The position numbers were made by a program, and so were the translations under genes. From Candidimonas sp. SYP-B2681 (GTDB lineage Bacteria; Pseudomonadota; Gammaproteobacteria; Burkholderiales; Burkholderiaceae_B), in contig NZ_RYDV01000001.1 in the NCBI RefSeq assembly GCF_003971065.1, positions 558,001 to 622,000 of the forward strand: 64,000 bases of DNA. Direction: 5' to 3'. Below are positions 45,529 through 55,615 of the stretch, one piece after another (position 1 is the first letter of the stretch; each line of letters begins with the position of its first letter). The notes below the pieces were generated by a model. It was not told the origin of the DNA. It saw nothing but the letters and a program-made list of their open reading frames with translations, and searched no databases.

Positions 45529-45534
45529 GTCAAC

Positions 45535-45564
45535 TTGAATTAGGTGTGATAAAAATAGTAGAAT
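45535..45564 (+). promoter_or_regulatory. Candidate promoter of rpsB
   Basis: TTGAAT (45535-45540) and TAGAAT (45559-45564) at 18-base spacing, each 5 of 6 or 4 of 6 to consensus. The start of transcription would be near 45571, giving a leader of about 200 bases before rpsB, long enough for feedback control by S2. Confidence 0.55.
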
Positions 45565-45568
45565 TATA
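45563..45568 (-). promoter_or_regulatory. Candidate -10 element of the map promoter
   Basis: Perfect TATAAT on the minus strand (45568 to 45563), 34 bases before the map start codon. It overlaps the -10 of the divergent rpsB promoter, so the two would compete. At 17 bases upstream lies only CTTAAA, which is part of the neighbouring palindrome. Confidence 0.5.
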
Positions 45569-45570
45569 GG

Positions 45571-45595
45571 CTTTCTTAAATTTCCTTTAAGAAAG
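45571..45595. repeat. Perfect 10-bp palindrome between map and rpsB
   Basis: CTTTCTTAAA (45571-45580), five bases, TTTAAGAAAG (45586-45595). It begins at the predicted rpsB transcription start and overlaps the map -35 region. It has no following T run, so it is not a terminator in either direction. Either a DNA operator or the first stem of the rpsB leader. Confidence 0.65.
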
Positions 45596-45774
45596 GAGTG
45601 AGCCAGAGGGGCTACTTGGGGCATCCATTATAGGGCTTCCCAGGATCAGCTTTTCTAGACATTCCAAAATCGCGTGCCTGGTTAACACAGGGTGTTCGGT
45701 GTACTGAATGCGCTTATATGCGCAGCTGTCATCGAATGCAGACCTGGCACAAGACTAAACCCTCGGAGAATATT

Positions 45775-46524
45775 ATGTCGTTAATGCGCGAAATGCTTGA
45801 AGCCGGTGTCCACTTTGGTCACCAGACCCGTTACTGGAATCCCAAGATGGCACCGTACATCTTTGGTCACCGTAACAAGATCCACATCATCAACCTTGAA
45901 CAAACTGTCATTAAGTACCAGGAAGCGGCCAAGGTCGTGCGTCAGATCGCTGCTCGCGGCGGCAATGTCTTGTTTGTAGGCACCAAGCGCGCAGCTCGCG
46001 AACTGGTCGCTGCTGAGGCCGCACGCTGCGGCATGCCATACGTCGACAGCCGTTGGTTGGGCGGCATGATGACCAACTTCAAAACGGTCAAAAGCTCGAT
46101 CAAGCGCCTGAAAGAAATGGAAATTCAGCTTGCCGATGGCGCTACCGAGCGCATGAGCAAAAAAGAAGGCTTGATGTTCGATCGCGAACTTGAAAAGCTG
46201 AACAAGGCGATCGGCGGTATCAAAGACATGAACACCTTGCCCGATGCGTTGTTCGTTATCGACGTGGGCTATCACAAAATTGCAATCGCTGAAGCCAAGA
46301 CCCTTGGTATTCCGGTCGTAGCAGTTGTTGATACCAACCACTCGCCAGACGGCGTCGAATACATCATCCCGGGTAACGATGACTCGGCCAAGGCGATTGC
46401 CTTGTATGCTCGTGGCATGGCCGATGCAGTGCTTGAAGGCCGCGAACAGAACCTTAACGGTCTGGTCGAGGAAATTGCAGAAGGCGACGAAGAATTCGTC
46501 GAGGTCGAGCAAGAGCGCGAATAA
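45775..46524 (+). CDS. rpsB: 30S ribosomal protein S2
   Basis: 249 aa. It begins [20 protein letters not shown] and contains [22 protein letters not shown] and [23 protein letters not shown] (split motifs of the S2 family), with the usual acidic tail. The ATG at 45775 was preferred to an upstream in-frame codon at 45718 because of the conserved start. A long leader precedes it, in keeping with S2 autoregulation in other bacteria. It is the first gene of the translation and envelope cluster. Confidence 0.98.
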   Translation: MSLMREMLEAGVHFGHQTRYWNPKMAPYIFGHRNKIHIINLEQTVIKYQEAAKVVRQIAARGGNVLFVGTKRAARELVAAEAARCGMPYVDSRWLGGMMTNFKTVKSSIKRLKEMEIQLADGATERMSKKEGLMFDRELEKLNKAIGGIKDMNTLPDALFVIDVGYHKIAIAEAKTLGIPVVAVVDTNHSPDGVEYIIPGNDDSAKAIALYARGMADAVLEGREQNLNGLVEEIAEGDEEFVEVEQERE

Positions 46525-46561
46525 GCGCGTGTTGTACCCGACTATGCTTTAGTCCGGGTTC

Positions 46562-46634
46562 CGGCCGCTGCCTGTCACAAGCAGGGCGGCCGATTGCATC
46601 GATATGCACCTGCCCCGGCTATGCCGGGGTGTGT
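46562..46634 (+). terminator. Two tandem hairpins between rpsB and tsf
   Basis: The first is an imperfect stem, GGCCGC and CCTG pairing with CAGG and GCGGCC (about 46563-46592). The second is a perfect 7-bp stem, CCCCGGC / GCCGGGG with a 3-base loop (46613-46629), followed by TGTGTTTT. The second resembles a weak intrinsic terminator, so it may act as an attenuator lowering tsf relative to rpsB. Confidence 0.55.
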
Positions 46635-46656
46635 TTTAGTGAACTGGAGAAAAAAA

Positions 46657-47535
46657 GTGGCTCAAATTACCGCATCTATGGTTAAAGAATTGCGCGAGAA
46701 AACCGACGCGCCCATGATGGAATGCAAGAAAGCACTGACCGAAGCCGACGGCGACCTTGCCCGCGCTGAAGAAATTCTCCGCGTTAAACTGGGCAACAAG
46801 GCCAGCAAGGCAGCAACTCGCGTAACCGCTGAGGGCCTGATTGGCTTGTATATCTCTGCCGACAGCAAGCGCGGCACCGTCGCAGAAGTCAATTGCGAAA
46901 CTGACTTCGTCGCCAAGAACGACGATTTCATCGGCTTCATCAATAGCGTGGCTCAACTCATCACCGAAAAGAACCCCGCCGACGTGGCCGCCCTTGCAGA
47001 GCTGCCTATGGGCGAGGGCACCGTCGAGTCGACGCGTGCAGCTTTAGTCGGCAAGATCGGCGAAAACATCTCCATACGGCGCTTCCAGCGTTTCGAGACA
47101 GAGAACAAGCTTGCCAGCTACGTTCATGGTGGCAAAATCGGCGTGTTGGTCGATTTCGCAGGCCCTGACGAAACCGGTAAAGACGTTGCCATGCACATTG
47201 CCGCCACAAAACCCAAGGCGCTTGACGCCGATGGCGTTTCACCTGCCGATATCGCTGCAGAGCGCTCGGTCGCTGAACAAAAGGCTGCCGAATCGGGTAA
47301 GCCGGCTGAAATCGTGTCCAAAATGGTCGAAGGCTCGGTCCAAAAATTCCTGAAAGAAGTCACATTGCTTTCACAACCGTTTGTTAAAAACGACAAACAA
47401 TCCATTGAGCAGATGCTTAAGGAAAAGGGCGCCACGATATCCGGCTTTGCCCTGTATGTCGTCGGTGAAGGCATCGAGAAAAAATCGGAAGACTTTGCTG
47501 CTGAAGTCGCCGCTGCGGCCGCCGGCACTGCCTGA
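46657..47535 (+). CDS. tsf: Elongation factor Ts
   Basis: 292 aa. The EF-Tu nucleotide exchange factor. It starts with GTG at 46657 after CTGGAGA, giving [16 protein letters not shown], and shows the TDFVAKND signature, [12 protein letters not shown] and [13 protein letters not shown]. An upstream in-frame ATG at 46594 lies inside the intercistronic hairpins and lacks a family N-terminus. It follows rpsB as in nearly all proteobacteria, here separated by 132 bases with hairpin structure. Confidence 0.97.
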   Translation: MAQITASMVKELREKTDAPMMECKKALTEADGDLARAEEILRVKLGNKASKAATRVTAEGLIGLYISADSKRGTVAEVNCETDFVAKNDDFIGFINSVAQLITEKNPADVAALAELPMGEGTVESTRAALVGKIGENISIRRFQRFETENKLASYVHGGKIGVLVDFAGPDETGKDVAMHIAATKPKALDADGVSPADIAAERSVAEQKAAESGKPAEIVSKMVEGSVQKFLKEVTLLSQPFVKNDKQSIEQMLKEKGATISGFALYVVGEGIEKKSEDFAAEVAAAAAGTA

Positions 47536-47552
47536 TTCTCGTTAAGTAAAAA

Positions 47553-47582
47553 GTTGGACTTGCGTAGCCGCGCAGGTCCGAC
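47553..47582 (+). repeat. Hairpin between tsf and pyrH
   Basis: A 12-bp stem with two G-U pairs, GTTGGACTTGCG / CGCAGGTCCGAC (47553-47564 with 47571-47582), and a 6-base loop. No T run follows. It may be a processing or stabilising element of the message, or part of a Rho-dependent stop. Confidence 0.5.
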
Positions 47583-47627
47583 TCTGGCTTACACTTTCGT
47601 TGGACTGTTTCACCTAGGATCCTACCT

Positions 47628-48344
47628 ATGACCACCAGATCGTATAAGCGCGTTCTTCTCAAACTTTCCGGCGAAGCGCTGATGGGAGAAGACGCCTTTG
47701 GGATCAATCGCGCAACAATTTTGCGCATGACCGAAGAGATAGCAGAAGTCGCCGCCATGGGCGTGCAACTAGCAATTGTGATCGGTGGCGGGAATATTTT
47801 TCGGGGTATCGCTCCCGGAGCGCAAGGCATGGATCGGGCCACCGCCGACTACATGGGCATGATGGCGACCGTCATGAATGCGCTGGCGTTGCAAGATGCA
47901 CTCAAACATCGTGGCATCGACACCCGTGTGCAGTCAGCCCTGAATATCGATCAAGTTGTCGAACCTTATATCCGTCCCAAGGCCTTGCGATACCTCGAAG
48001 AAGGCAAGGTCGTCATTTTCGCGGCCGGAACTGGTAATCCTTTTTTTACCACTGATACTGCCGCAGCGCTGCGTGGCGCTGAAATAGGCGCCGAGATCGT
48101 TCTTAAGGCGACCAAGGTCGATGGTATATACAGCGCCGATCCAAATAAGGATCCCACGGCAACTCGGTATACCCGCATCAGTTTCGACGAGGCCATTGTG
48201 CGTCGGCTCGAAATCATGGATGCCACCGCATTCGCTTTATGTCGCGATCAAAAATTGCCCATCAAAGTTTTTTCGATCAATAAGGCAGGCGCTCTCAAAC
48301 GCGCCCTGACTGGCGAAGACGAAGGCACTTTGGTACACGTTTGA
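47628..48344 (+). CDS. pyrH: Uridylate kinase
   Basis: 238 aa. It phosphorylates UMP to UDP and belongs to the amino-acid-kinase fold, unlike eukaryotic UMP kinases. It begins [15 protein letters not shown], then [38 protein letters not shown] and the C-terminal GTLVHV. It is followed directly by frr with 14 bases between, the conserved pyrH-frr pair. Confidence 0.97.
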   Translation: MTTRSYKRVLLKLSGEALMGEDAFGINRATILRMTEEIAEVAAMGVQLAIVIGGGNIFRGIAPGAQGMDRATADYMGMMATVMNALALQDALKHRGIDTRVQSALNIDQVVEPYIRPKALRYLEEGKVVIFAAGTGNPFFTTDTAAALRGAEIGAEIVLKATKVDGIYSADPNKDPTATRYTRISFDEAIVRRLEIMDATAFALCRDQKLPIKVFSINKAGALKRALTGEDEGTLVHV

Positions 48345-48358
48345 ATAAAGGAATAGTA

Positions 48359-48919
48359 ATGAGTCTATCTGAGGTCAGGAAATCGGCTGAATCACGAATG
48401 ATCAAGTCGCTTGAAGCACTCAAGCTGAGCTTATCCAAGATTCGCACCGGTCGCGCTCATGCGGGCATACTGGATCACGTGACAGTCGAATATTACGGTT
48501 CGCCTGTCCCAATCAGTCAAGTCGCCAATGTAAACCTGATCGATGCACGGACAATCAACGTGCAGGTCTGGGAAAAAAACATGGCAGGCCCAGTTGAAAA
48601 GGCCATACGCGATTCCGACCTCGGTCTGAATCCTGTTTCCATGGGCGACAGTATCCGAGTACCTATGCCGGCCCTTACCGAAGAGCGTCGTCGCGATTTG
48701 ACCAAGGTTGTGCGCACCGAAGGCGAGGACGCCAAAATCGCGGTTCGCAATTTGCGGCGCGATGCTAACGATACGCTTAAGAAGCTGGTGAAGGACAAGG
48801 AAATCTCGGAAGACGACGAGCGACGCATGCAAGAAGACGTTCAAAAGCTTACCGATAAGCATGTCGCCGAAATCGATAAGCTGGTTATACAGAAGGAAGC
48901 CGAGATCATGACGGTTTAG
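48359..48919 (+). CDS. frr: Ribosome recycling factor
   Basis: 186 aa. With EF-G it splits post-termination ribosomes. Typical segments: [54 protein letters not shown], and the C-terminal [19 protein letters not shown]. The ATG at 48359 follows AAAGGAA; an earlier in-frame TTG at 48341 overlaps the pyrH stop and is less likely. Confidence 0.97.
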   Translation: MSLSEVRKSAESRMIKSLEALKLSLSKIRTGRAHAGILDHVTVEYYGSPVPISQVANVNLIDARTINVQVWEKNMAGPVEKAIRDSDLGLNPVSMGDSIRVPMPALTEERRRDLTKVVRTEGEDAKIAVRNLRRDANDTLKKLVKDKEISEDDERRMQEDVQKLTDKHVAEIDKLVIQKEAEIMTV

Positions 48920-48947
48920 TACCGTCTCCGATGCCGGCCTATCCCTC

Positions 48948-49706
48948 ATGCTAAGCAGCACGACCCTGGCTGTACCTGTTTGTACAGACGTCCCGCGACA
49001 TCTTGCCATCATCATGGACGGCAATGGGCGATGGGCGACCAAGCGCTTTCTGCCTCGAACCGCGGGGCATATTCGCGGTGTGCAGGCAGTACGGCGCGCT
49101 GTCGAGACCTGTGGCAAGCTTGGCGTCGAATATTTGACACTATTTGCGTTCAGTTCCGAGAATTGGCGGCGCCCCAAAGATGAAGTCTCGCTGCTGATGC
49201 GGCTGTTTATCCAAACACTCGAAAAAGAAGTGACCAAGCTCGAACAACAGGGCGTGCGCCTGCGTATCGTGGGCGATCTGTCGCCGTTCGAACCTAGGCT
49301 GCGCGAGCTGATACGGTCAGCCGAGCAACGAACAGAGCATAACAATGCGCTCAATCTGACCATCGCCGCAAATTATGGCGGGCGATGGGATATCCTTCAG
49401 GCCATGCGACGGTTGCTGCTTGCGCACCCCGACCTGGCCAATAACCCAGACGCCCTAGACGAATCGCTATTAAGCGAACACCTGTCCATGGCCTACGCGC
49501 CCGAGCCCGACCTTTTTATCCGTACCGGCGGCGAACAACGCATCTCGAACTTTCTCGTCTGGCAGTTGGCCTATACCGAGCTGTATTTTTCGGATGAATA
49601 TTGGCCCGATTTTGGTGCCCCGGAAATCGAAGCCGCATTCGAGTGGTATCGTACCCGGGAACGCCGATTTGGCCGCACTAGCGCCCAGGTGGCAAAACCA
49701 ATCTGA
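48948..49706 (+). CDS. uppS: Undecaprenyl diphosphate synthase
   Basis: 252 aa cis-prenyltransferase. It makes the C55 lipid carrier for peptidoglycan and other polymers. The catalytic Asp24 is in [10 protein letters not shown], with [19 protein letters not shown] and the C-terminal [22 protein letters not shown] motif (key elements [10 protein letters not shown]). The start has no strong ribosome binding site, so reinitiation from frr, 28 bases upstream, is plausible. Confidence 0.96.
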   Translation: MLSSTTLAVPVCTDVPRHLAIIMDGNGRWATKRFLPRTAGHIRGVQAVRRAVETCGKLGVEYLTLFAFSSENWRRPKDEVSLLMRLFIQTLEKEVTKLEQQGVRLRIVGDLSPFEPRLRELIRSAEQRTEHNNALNLTIAANYGGRWDILQAMRRLLLAHPDLANNPDALDESLLSEHLSMAYAPEPDLFIRTGGEQRISNFLVWQLAYTELYFSDEYWPDFGAPEIEAAFEWYRTRERRFGRTSAQVAKPI

Positions 49707-49720
49707 ATACGGAGTTCCCT

Positions 49721-50581
49721 ATGTTGAAGCAACGCGTCATTACGGCGATTGTATTGCTTGCTGTATTGCTGGGAACGTTGCTTGCGCCTGGTCCATGGCC
49801 GCTTGTCGTGCTACTGACTATCCTTGCAGCCTGCGCTTTGTGGGAATGGCTACGACTTACCTGGCCCCGGCAGCCTGCTGCAAGCCCCATGCTGCTTGCT
49901 ATATTATTAGCAGCCGGTTTATCGTCGGTGGCATACCAGTGGTTGGCGCCAGATCCGGCGCAGTGGTCGATTAACCTGCAGTCGCTGATCAACCACGGAC
50001 TTCTCCCCACGGTTGCTCTCCTGTGGATATTCATTGCTACCGGCATGGTATTCCAAGGCAACTCCACAGAGCGCTCGGGCGGAGGTTGGCTCAGTCTTTT
50101 CGGCATTCTTGCGATCATCGCAGTTTGGGCTGCGCTAGTGCAACTGTTTTTAACGCGTGGCGCGGGTTTCCTGGTGTCCCTGCTTGCGCTGATCTGGATC
50201 GCCGATATTGCTGCCTACTTTACAGGCAAGGCCATTGGCAAGCATAAGCTTGCGCCCAAAGTGAGCCCGGGAAAGACGTGGGAAGGTGCAGTGGGCGGCG
50301 TGCTTGGGGCTGCAACATGGGTTCTAGCAACGGCGTACTGGCCCGGTAGCTTCGGAGCTGTCCTATCAGAGCAGTGGCCCTGGTGGCTGGTGCTGGCGCT
50401 GGCTATTTTTCTTGCCGCTATTTCTATCGTCGGTGACTTGTTCGAGTCGCTGCTGAAGCGTCGTGCCGGCGTGAAGGATTCCAGCCAATTGCTGCCCGGA
50501 CATGGCGGTGTCTTTGATCGAATTGATGCTCTGCTGCCCGTGGCTCCGATCGCTTTACTATTGACCGGAGTGTGGCTCTGA
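49721..50581 (+). CDS. cdsA: Phosphatidate cytidylyltransferase
   Basis: 286 aa with about eight membrane segments. It makes CDP-diacylglycerol from phosphatidate and CTP, the branch point for all phospholipids. The C-terminal signature is present: [19 protein letters not shown] followed by [16 protein letters not shown], including the Asp residues that bind metal. GGAG precedes the ATG. The stop overlaps the dxr ATG by one base (TGATG). Confidence 0.95.
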   Translation: MLKQRVITAIVLLAVLLGTLLAPGPWPLVVLLTILAACALWEWLRLTWPRQPAASPMLLAILLAAGLSSVAYQWLAPDPAQWSINLQSLINHGLLPTVALLWIFIATGMVFQGNSTERSGGGWLSLFGILAIIAVWAALVQLFLTRGAGFLVSLLALIWIADIAAYFTGKAIGKHKLAPKVSPGKTWEGAVGGVLGAATWVLATAYWPGSFGAVLSEQWPWWLVLALAIFLAAISIVGDLFESLLKRRAGVKDSSQLLPGHGGVFDRIDALLPVAPIALLLTGVWL

Positions 50582-51786
50582 TGAAGGTACAGCACGTATG
50601 CGTTCTGGGGTCTACAGGCTCGATCGGCGAGAATACGCTGGACGTCATATCCAGACATCGAGAAACCATTTCCATCTACGCCCTTAGCGCATTCAGCCGC
50701 ATCGAACGGTTAGCCGAACAGGCCAGGGAAACGGGCGCCAAGGTTGTGATTGTGCCGACCGATGCGGCCCGCGTCCGGTTTTTGCAAGCCTGGGCCGGTC
50801 CAACGGCAGTTCCAGAGATCAGGGTAGGGCAACAGGCCTTGGCCGACACGGCAGCCGAGGCGCCTGTCACCACAGTAATGGCAGCAATAGTCGGTGCGGC
50901 AGGATTGCCCGCCGCTCTTGCTGCTGCAAGGTCCGGGAAGAGGGTACTGCTTGCCAACAAAGAGGCCTTGGTAGCCGCAGGCGGTCTCTTCATGCAAGCG
51001 GTGCGAGACAGTGGCGCCGAACTCCTTCCCATCGATAGCGAGCACAACGCAATATTCCAATGCATGCCCCAAACGGGAAGAGCGACGGCGCCGACTACGC
51101 CTGCCAAAGGCGTTCGTCGCTTACTGCTTACTGCGTCCGGGGGGCCATTTCGCACCACAGCCCTCGATCAACTGGCTGCCGTCACGCCCGACCAAGCCTG
51201 TGCTCATCCCAACTGGAGCATGGGGCGAAAGATTTCGGTTGATTCAGCGACCATGCTCAATAAGGGCCTTGAAGTGATCGAGGCCCATTGGCTCTTCGCA
51301 ATGCCAGTCAGCCAAATCCAGGTCGTCATACACCCGCAAAGCATGGTCCATTCCATGGTCGAGTACGAAGATGGATCGATTCTTGCCCAGTTGGGGCAGC
51401 CCGATATGCGTACTCCCATCGCATACGGTTTAGGGTTTCCCGAACGTATCGATAGCGGTGTCGGGTTGCTTGCCCTTACGGCGTTGGGGCGGCTGGACTT
51501 TGAAGAACCCGACTTTGAACGCTTTCCCTGCTTGCGGCTGTCCTTCGAAGCACTGGGAACCAGCCAGGCGGCGTGCGTTGCCTTGAATGCTGCGAATGAG
51601 ATTGCTGTCGACTGTTTTCTCAAACAGCAAATTCGCTATACTGAAATAGCGCGTGTTATCGAATCTTGCCTTGATCGCATTTCAGGCATGCCAGCCTCAG
51701 ATCTTGATACGCTCGACGATGTGCTGGCGCTCGACGCCCATACCCGACGCATCGCGTCGGAACTCTGCCTCCTCCAAAGGCTCTGA
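50581..51786 (+). CDS. dxr: 1-Deoxy-D-xylulose 5-phosphate reductoisomerase
   Basis: 401 aa. The first committed step of the non-mevalonate isoprenoid pathway, NADPH-dependent. NADPH loop [27 protein letters not shown], the metal and substrate motif [39 protein letters not shown] (key elements [12 protein letters not shown] and NKGLE), and [12 protein letters not shown]. All are intact. With uppS it connects precursor and carrier synthesis in one operon. Confidence 0.97.
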   Translation: MKVQHVCVLGSTGSIGENTLDVISRHRETISIYALSAFSRIERLAEQARETGAKVVIVPTDAARVRFLQAWAGPTAVPEIRVGQQALADTAAEAPVTTVMAAIVGAAGLPAALAAARSGKRVLLANKEALVAAGGLFMQAVRDSGAELLPIDSEHNAIFQCMPQTGRATAPTTPAKGVRRLLLTASGGPFRTTALDQLAAVTPDQACAHPNWSMGRKISVDSATMLNKGLEVIEAHWLFAMPVSQIQVVIHPQSMVHSMVEYEDGSILAQLGQPDMRTPIAYGLGFPERIDSGVGLLALTALGRLDFEEPDFERFPCLRLSFEALGTSQAACVALNAANEIAVDCFLKQQIRYTEIARVIESCLDRISGMPASDLDTLDDVLALDAHTRRIASELCLLQRL

Positions 51787-51806
51787 GCAGTTTTTTCGGG
51801 AATTTC

Positions 51807-53141
51807 ATGCTTTTCACCTTGCTCGCCTTTGCCCTCGCCCTTGGGGTATTGATTACTTTTCATGAGCTCGGCCACTATTGGGTGGCGCGTCGTTGCGGGG
51901 TGCGAGTGCTGCGCTTTTCTGTGGGATTCGGCAAGGTACTTGCCCGTCGCGTAGATCGCCATGGAACTGAATGGGCAATATCCGCCATACCACTGGGCGG
52001 CTACGTCAAGATGCTCGATGACGCCCCGCCAAACGCTTCAGCAGCAGAAGGCAATGAAGCATTCAATCGCAAATCCTTATGGCGACGCAGTGCCATCGTA
52101 TTGGCTGGACCAGTAGCCAATCTTGTTCTGGCGGTATTGTTGTATACCGCTCTGGGTTTGCTCGGTTCGAACGAGCCAGCCGCTATTCTGGCGGCGCCAC
52201 CTGCCAACTCCATGGCAGCGCAGGCAGGTTTCCAGGCCGGCGATCGCATCACCGCGATCAATCAAGAAGAAGTCCAATCCTGGAGCGAGGCACGCTGGAG
52301 CTTGCTTGACGTCTTGACTAGTGGCGGCGAAGTCAGCGTGCAGGTCGACACCGCCACGGGACTCAGCAGGGAACGCCTATTGAGGCTTACTGCCGGGACG
52401 ATCGAACCAGATGGCTCCGATCTGATGGCCGAGGCTGGCCTAAACCTTGCAATGCCTAGGCCATTAGTGAATCAGATAAACCCGGGCGGCGCCGGAGAGC
52501 AGGCCGGTTTACGTAGCGGCGACATTATCGTGGCTCTGGGATCGTTGAAAGATCCGTCTGCGGGCACGGTGGTCGCCGAAGTCCAGAAAAATCCTGGCAA
52601 AACTCTGCCGATTACTGTTCTGCGTGATGCAGTGCCCGTCACACTTACCGTGATCCCTCGCGCCGAGGCTGCCGCGAGCGGGGCGCAAGTAGGCCGCATC
52701 GGCGTGATGTTGGGAGCCGACTTCCCTATGGTTACGGTTCGCTATGGCGTTCTTGACAGTCTCGGAAGAGGCATTTCCCGCACTGTGGATACGGCTTGGT
52801 TCTCCTTGAAGATGATGTGGCGTATGGTTCTGGGCGACGTTTCTCTGCGCAATGTCAGCGGCCCGGTTACTATTGCCGATTATGCCGGCCAAACTGCTCG
52901 CCTCGGACTCTCTGCGTACATAGGTTTCCTGGCGTTAATCAGTGTTAGTATCGGCGTTTTGAATTTGCTACCCATACCCATGCTGGATGGTGGCCATCTA
53001 ATGTATTACGTGCTTGAGGCCGTGCGCGGCAAGCCCGTACCAGATAAATGGCTCGAGAATGGCCAGCGCATCGGACTCGGGTTGCTGGCAGGTCTCATGG
53101 GGCTAGCCTTTTTCAATGATTTTTCACGTCTGTTCAGTTGA
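51807..53141 (+). CDS. rseP: Intramembrane zinc protease RseP
   Basis: 444 aa. Site-2 protease with HELGH in the first membrane helix (His19, Glu20, His23) and the second active-site element NLLPIPMLDGGHL near residue 390. Two PDZ domains lie between (about 120-200 and 215-290). It cuts the anti-sigma factor RseA after DegS, releasing sigma-E, and also clears signal peptide remnants. Its place just before bamA and skp matches the envelope-stress theme. It starts 20 bases after dxr. Confidence 0.96.
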   Translation: MLFTLLAFALALGVLITFHELGHYWVARRCGVRVLRFSVGFGKVLARRVDRHGTEWAISAIPLGGYVKMLDDAPPNASAAEGNEAFNRKSLWRRSAIVLAGPVANLVLAVLLYTALGLLGSNEPAAILAAPPANSMAAQAGFQAGDRITAINQEEVQSWSEARWSLLDVLTSGGEVSVQVDTATGLSRERLLRLTAGTIEPDGSDLMAEAGLNLAMPRPLVNQINPGGAGEQAGLRSGDIIVALGSLKDPSAGTVVAEVQKNPGKTLPITVLRDAVPVTLTVIPRAEAAASGAQVGRIGVMLGADFPMVTVRYGVLDSLGRGISRTVDTAWFSLKMMWRMVLGDVSLRNVSGPVTIADYAGQTARLGLSAYIGFLALISVSIGVLNLLPIPMLDGGHLMYYVLEAVRGKPVPDKWLENGQRIGLGLLAGLMGLAFFNDFSRLFS

Positions 53142-53143
53142 AG

Positions 53144-53175
53144 GCTTTGTATCTTACAAGCTTTGTGCCTTACAA
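53144..53175 (+). repeat. Tandem 16-bp direct repeat upstream of bamA
   Basis: GCTTTGTATCTTACAA is followed immediately by GCTTTGTGCCTTACAA (14 of 16 identical), filling the gap between rseP and bamA. A promoter-like pair TTGTAT (53147-53152) and TACAAT (53171-53176) with 18-base spacing lies across it, so the repeat could be a promoter element or a regulator site. Confidence 0.55.
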
Positions 53176-53210
53176 TCTTCCACCATTAATTCGCCCAAGG
53201 ATCGTCCAGG

Positions 53211-55553
53211 ATGTCGTTTAGCCGGAAATTCACTTTTGCCAAGCGCGCCATGCCGGTTTTACTGGCGGCGCTGCTTATTCCTAGCCTCGCGAACGCGTTC
53301 TCACCGTTTGTAGTGCGCGATATTCAGGTCAATGGAATTCAGCGTGTTGATGCGGGCACAATATTCAGCTATCTGCCGGTCAAGGTTGGCGAGCAATTTA
53401 CTGAAGCTCAGGCCAGCGAAGCCATCCAGCGTTTATATGCGACCGGTTTTTTTAGCGACGTGAAAATTGACACAGCCAACAATGTGTTGGTGGTATCAGT
53501 GCAGGAAAGGCCGACGATTGCCTCGGTAAGTTTCAACGGCATGCACGAATTCGATGCGAAAGCCATTACCAAATCATTGAATCAGGTAGGTTTTGGTCAG
53601 GGCCGTGTGTTCGACCGGTCCATGCTGGAACGCGCCGAATTCGAACTTAAGCAGCAATATCTTTCCAAGGGCAAGTACGGTGTCGAGATCACCCCGATTA
53701 TCACACCCTTACCGCGCAACCGGGTAGGCGTAAGCTTCGATGTTTTCGAAGGCGATCTGGCAAAGATCAGACAAATCAATATAGTTGGCAACAAAGCGTT
53801 CTCGGAAGGTACCTTGCTCGACGAAATGGAGCTCACCAACTCCGGCGTGATGACCTGGTATACGGGTACCGATAAATATTCTCGGGAAAAACTGGAAGGC
53901 GACGCAGAACGCCTGCGGTCTTTCTACTTGGACCGTGGCTATCTTGAATATTCGTCCGAGCCGCCTCAAGTGACGATATCGCCAGACCGCCAGGACATTT
54001 TCGTTACCCTTACCATCAATGAGGGCGAGCCCTACAAGCTGCGCAGTGTAAAACTGGCAGGCGACCTCCTTGGTCTGGACGACAAAATTCAGCCCTTGGT
54101 ACAAGCGCAGGCCGGAGAAACCTTCTCGGCAGCGAAGACCAATGCAACGGTAAAAGCCATCACGGAATACCTTGGTAGCTTGGGCTACGCGTTTGCCAAC
54201 GTGAATCCTAACCCTGTGCTCGATCGCGAAACGCGCGAAGCCGATCTTACGTTTTACGTAGATCCCGGTCGTCGTGTGTACGTCCGTCGGATTCAGATCG
54301 GCGGCAATACGCGCACTCGCGACGAAGTCATACGCCGCGAGATGCGCCAGCAGGAGGCAGCTTGGTACGATTCCGCCAACATCAAATCGTCGCGTGACCG
54401 CGTCGACCGCCTTGGATACTTCAATGATGTCAATGTCAGTACCGCTCCGGTAGCCGGTTCGCCGGACCAAGTCGATGTAAACGTCGATGTTAAAGAAAAG
54501 CCGACCGGGCTGATTAATCTTGGTGTAGGTTACGGCTCAACCGACAAGGTCATCTTGTCGGCCGGTATCAGCCAGGACAATATTTTCGGCAGCGGCAATA
54601 CATTGTCCTTGCAGGTTAATACCAGCAAGACGAATCGGGCGGCCATCCTCTCGCACACCGATCCTTACTGGACCAAAGATGGCGTCAGCAAGACGACATC
54701 GCTGTACTATCGTCGCACCACACCTTACGATAGTGCCAATGGCTTCGGCGACTACGAAGTCACCGCCTCTGGCGGTGGCCTGAATTTCGGTGTACCAATA
54801 TCTGAAACTGACCGCGTGTTCACCGGGGTGACGTTCGAGCACAACAAGCTTAGCAAGCTGAACCTTTTGACGACGCCGCAGGCTTACCAAGATTTCGTCA
54901 ACGAATACGGCGAATCCACGAACGCGGTCATCTTTAACCTGGGTTGGTCCAAAGACACGCGCGACAGCGCCATCGCACCGACAAAAGGCAGCTACACCCG
55001 CCTGGCCGGAGATCTGTCCACGATGGATCTGCGCTACTACATGTTAAGCGCGCAGCAGCAGTATTATTTGCCTCTGGGACGTTCCTACACTTTGGCTTTC
55101 AATGCACTGGCCGACTGGGGTAAAACCTATGGCGGAAAATCGTTCCCAGTCATCAAAAATGTCTACGGTGGCGGTATAGGTTCGGTACGTGGCTACGAAG
55201 GGGCCTCCTTAGGACCGCGCGACACGCTTACGAATGATTACCTCGGCGGATCGCGCCGGGTCGTAGGTAATGTACAGTTATACCTTCCATTCCCGGGGGC
55301 ATCGCGCGATCGTACGTTACGGTGGTTCTTGTTTACCGATGCGGGTCAAGTGGCCAATACCAGTGGCGGTAGTTGCGCGCGTGGTATTAATAACCAGTCT
55401 GAAGATCCTTGCGGATGGAAATACTCAGCTGGTATCGGCTTGTCCTGGCAATCGCCTTTAGGCCCGCTGCAGTTGTCTTATGGCCGCGCCCTGAATGCCA
55501 AAGAAGGTGACGACACGCAGGCTTTCCAGTTCCAAATCGGTACAGGTTTCTGA
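53211..55553 (+). CDS. bamA: Outer membrane protein assembly factor BamA
   Basis: 780 aa. A signal peptide ending ANA (about residue 29), then five POTRA repeats (about 30-430, the first beginning FVVRDIQVNGIQRVDAGTIFSYL) and a C-terminal 16-strand barrel ending in Phe (FQIGTGF). The barrel contains GSVRGYEG, the conserved lid-loop VRGYE motif. It inserts beta-barrel proteins into the outer membrane. It is followed by skp, which chaperones its substrates. Confidence 0.97.
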   Translation: MSFSRKFTFAKRAMPVLLAALLIPSLANAFSPFVVRDIQVNGIQRVDAGTIFSYLPVKVGEQFTEAQASEAIQRLYATGFFSDVKIDTANNVLVVSVQERPTIASVSFNGMHEFDAKAITKSLNQVGFGQGRVFDRSMLERAEFELKQQYLSKGKYGVEITPIITPLPRNRVGVSFDVFEGDLAKIRQINIVGNKAFSEGTLLDEMELTNSGVMTWYTGTDKYSREKLEGDAERLRSFYLDRGYLEYSSEPPQVTISPDRQDIFVTLTINEGEPYKLRSVKLAGDLLGLDDKIQPLVQAQAGETFSAAKTNATVKAITEYLGSLGYAFANVNPNPVLDRETREADLTFYVDPGRRVYVRRIQIGGNTRTRDEVIRREMRQQEAAWYDSANIKSSRDRVDRLGYFNDVNVSTAPVAGSPDQVDVNVDVKEKPTGLINLGVGYGSTDKVILSAGISQDNIFGSGNTLSLQVNTSKTNRAAILSHTDPYWTKDGVSKTTSLYYRRTTPYDSANGFGDYEVTASGGGLNFGVPISETDRVFTGVTFEHNKLSKLNLLTTPQAYQDFVNEYGESTNAVIFNLGWSKDTRDSAIAPTKGSYTRLAGDLSTMDLRYYMLSAQQQYYLPLGRSYTLAFNALADWGKTYGGKSFPVIKNVYGGGIGSVRGYEGASLGPRDTLTNDYLGGSRRVVGNVQLYLPFPGASRDRTLRWFLFTDAGQVANTSGGSCARGINNQSEDPCGWKYSAGIGLSWQSPLGPLQLSYGRALNAKEGDDTQAFQFQIGTGF

Positions 55554-55558
55554 TTCAT

Positions 55559-55573
55559 GCCATTTAATGGCAC
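55559..55573. repeat. Short palindrome between bamA and skp
   Basis: TGCCATT T AATGGCA, perfect 7-base arms around one base, directly after the bamA stop. A run of six T lies about 8 bases further on. As RNA it could form only a short stem, so termination would be weak; an operator is equally possible. Confidence 0.35.
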
Positions 55574-55615
55574 AATAGCTTTTTTATCTCTGCTACTTTG
55601 CAAGGTAGATTTTTC

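Noticed and set aside
44674-45543. 289-codon plus-strand frame
   Set aside because: Antisense to methionine aminopeptidase; long only because of codon usage on the real strand.
45781-46512. 243-codon minus-strand frame
   Set aside because: Antisense to ribosomal protein S2.
53709-54470. 253-codon minus-strand frame
   Set aside because: Antisense to the POTRA region of bamA.
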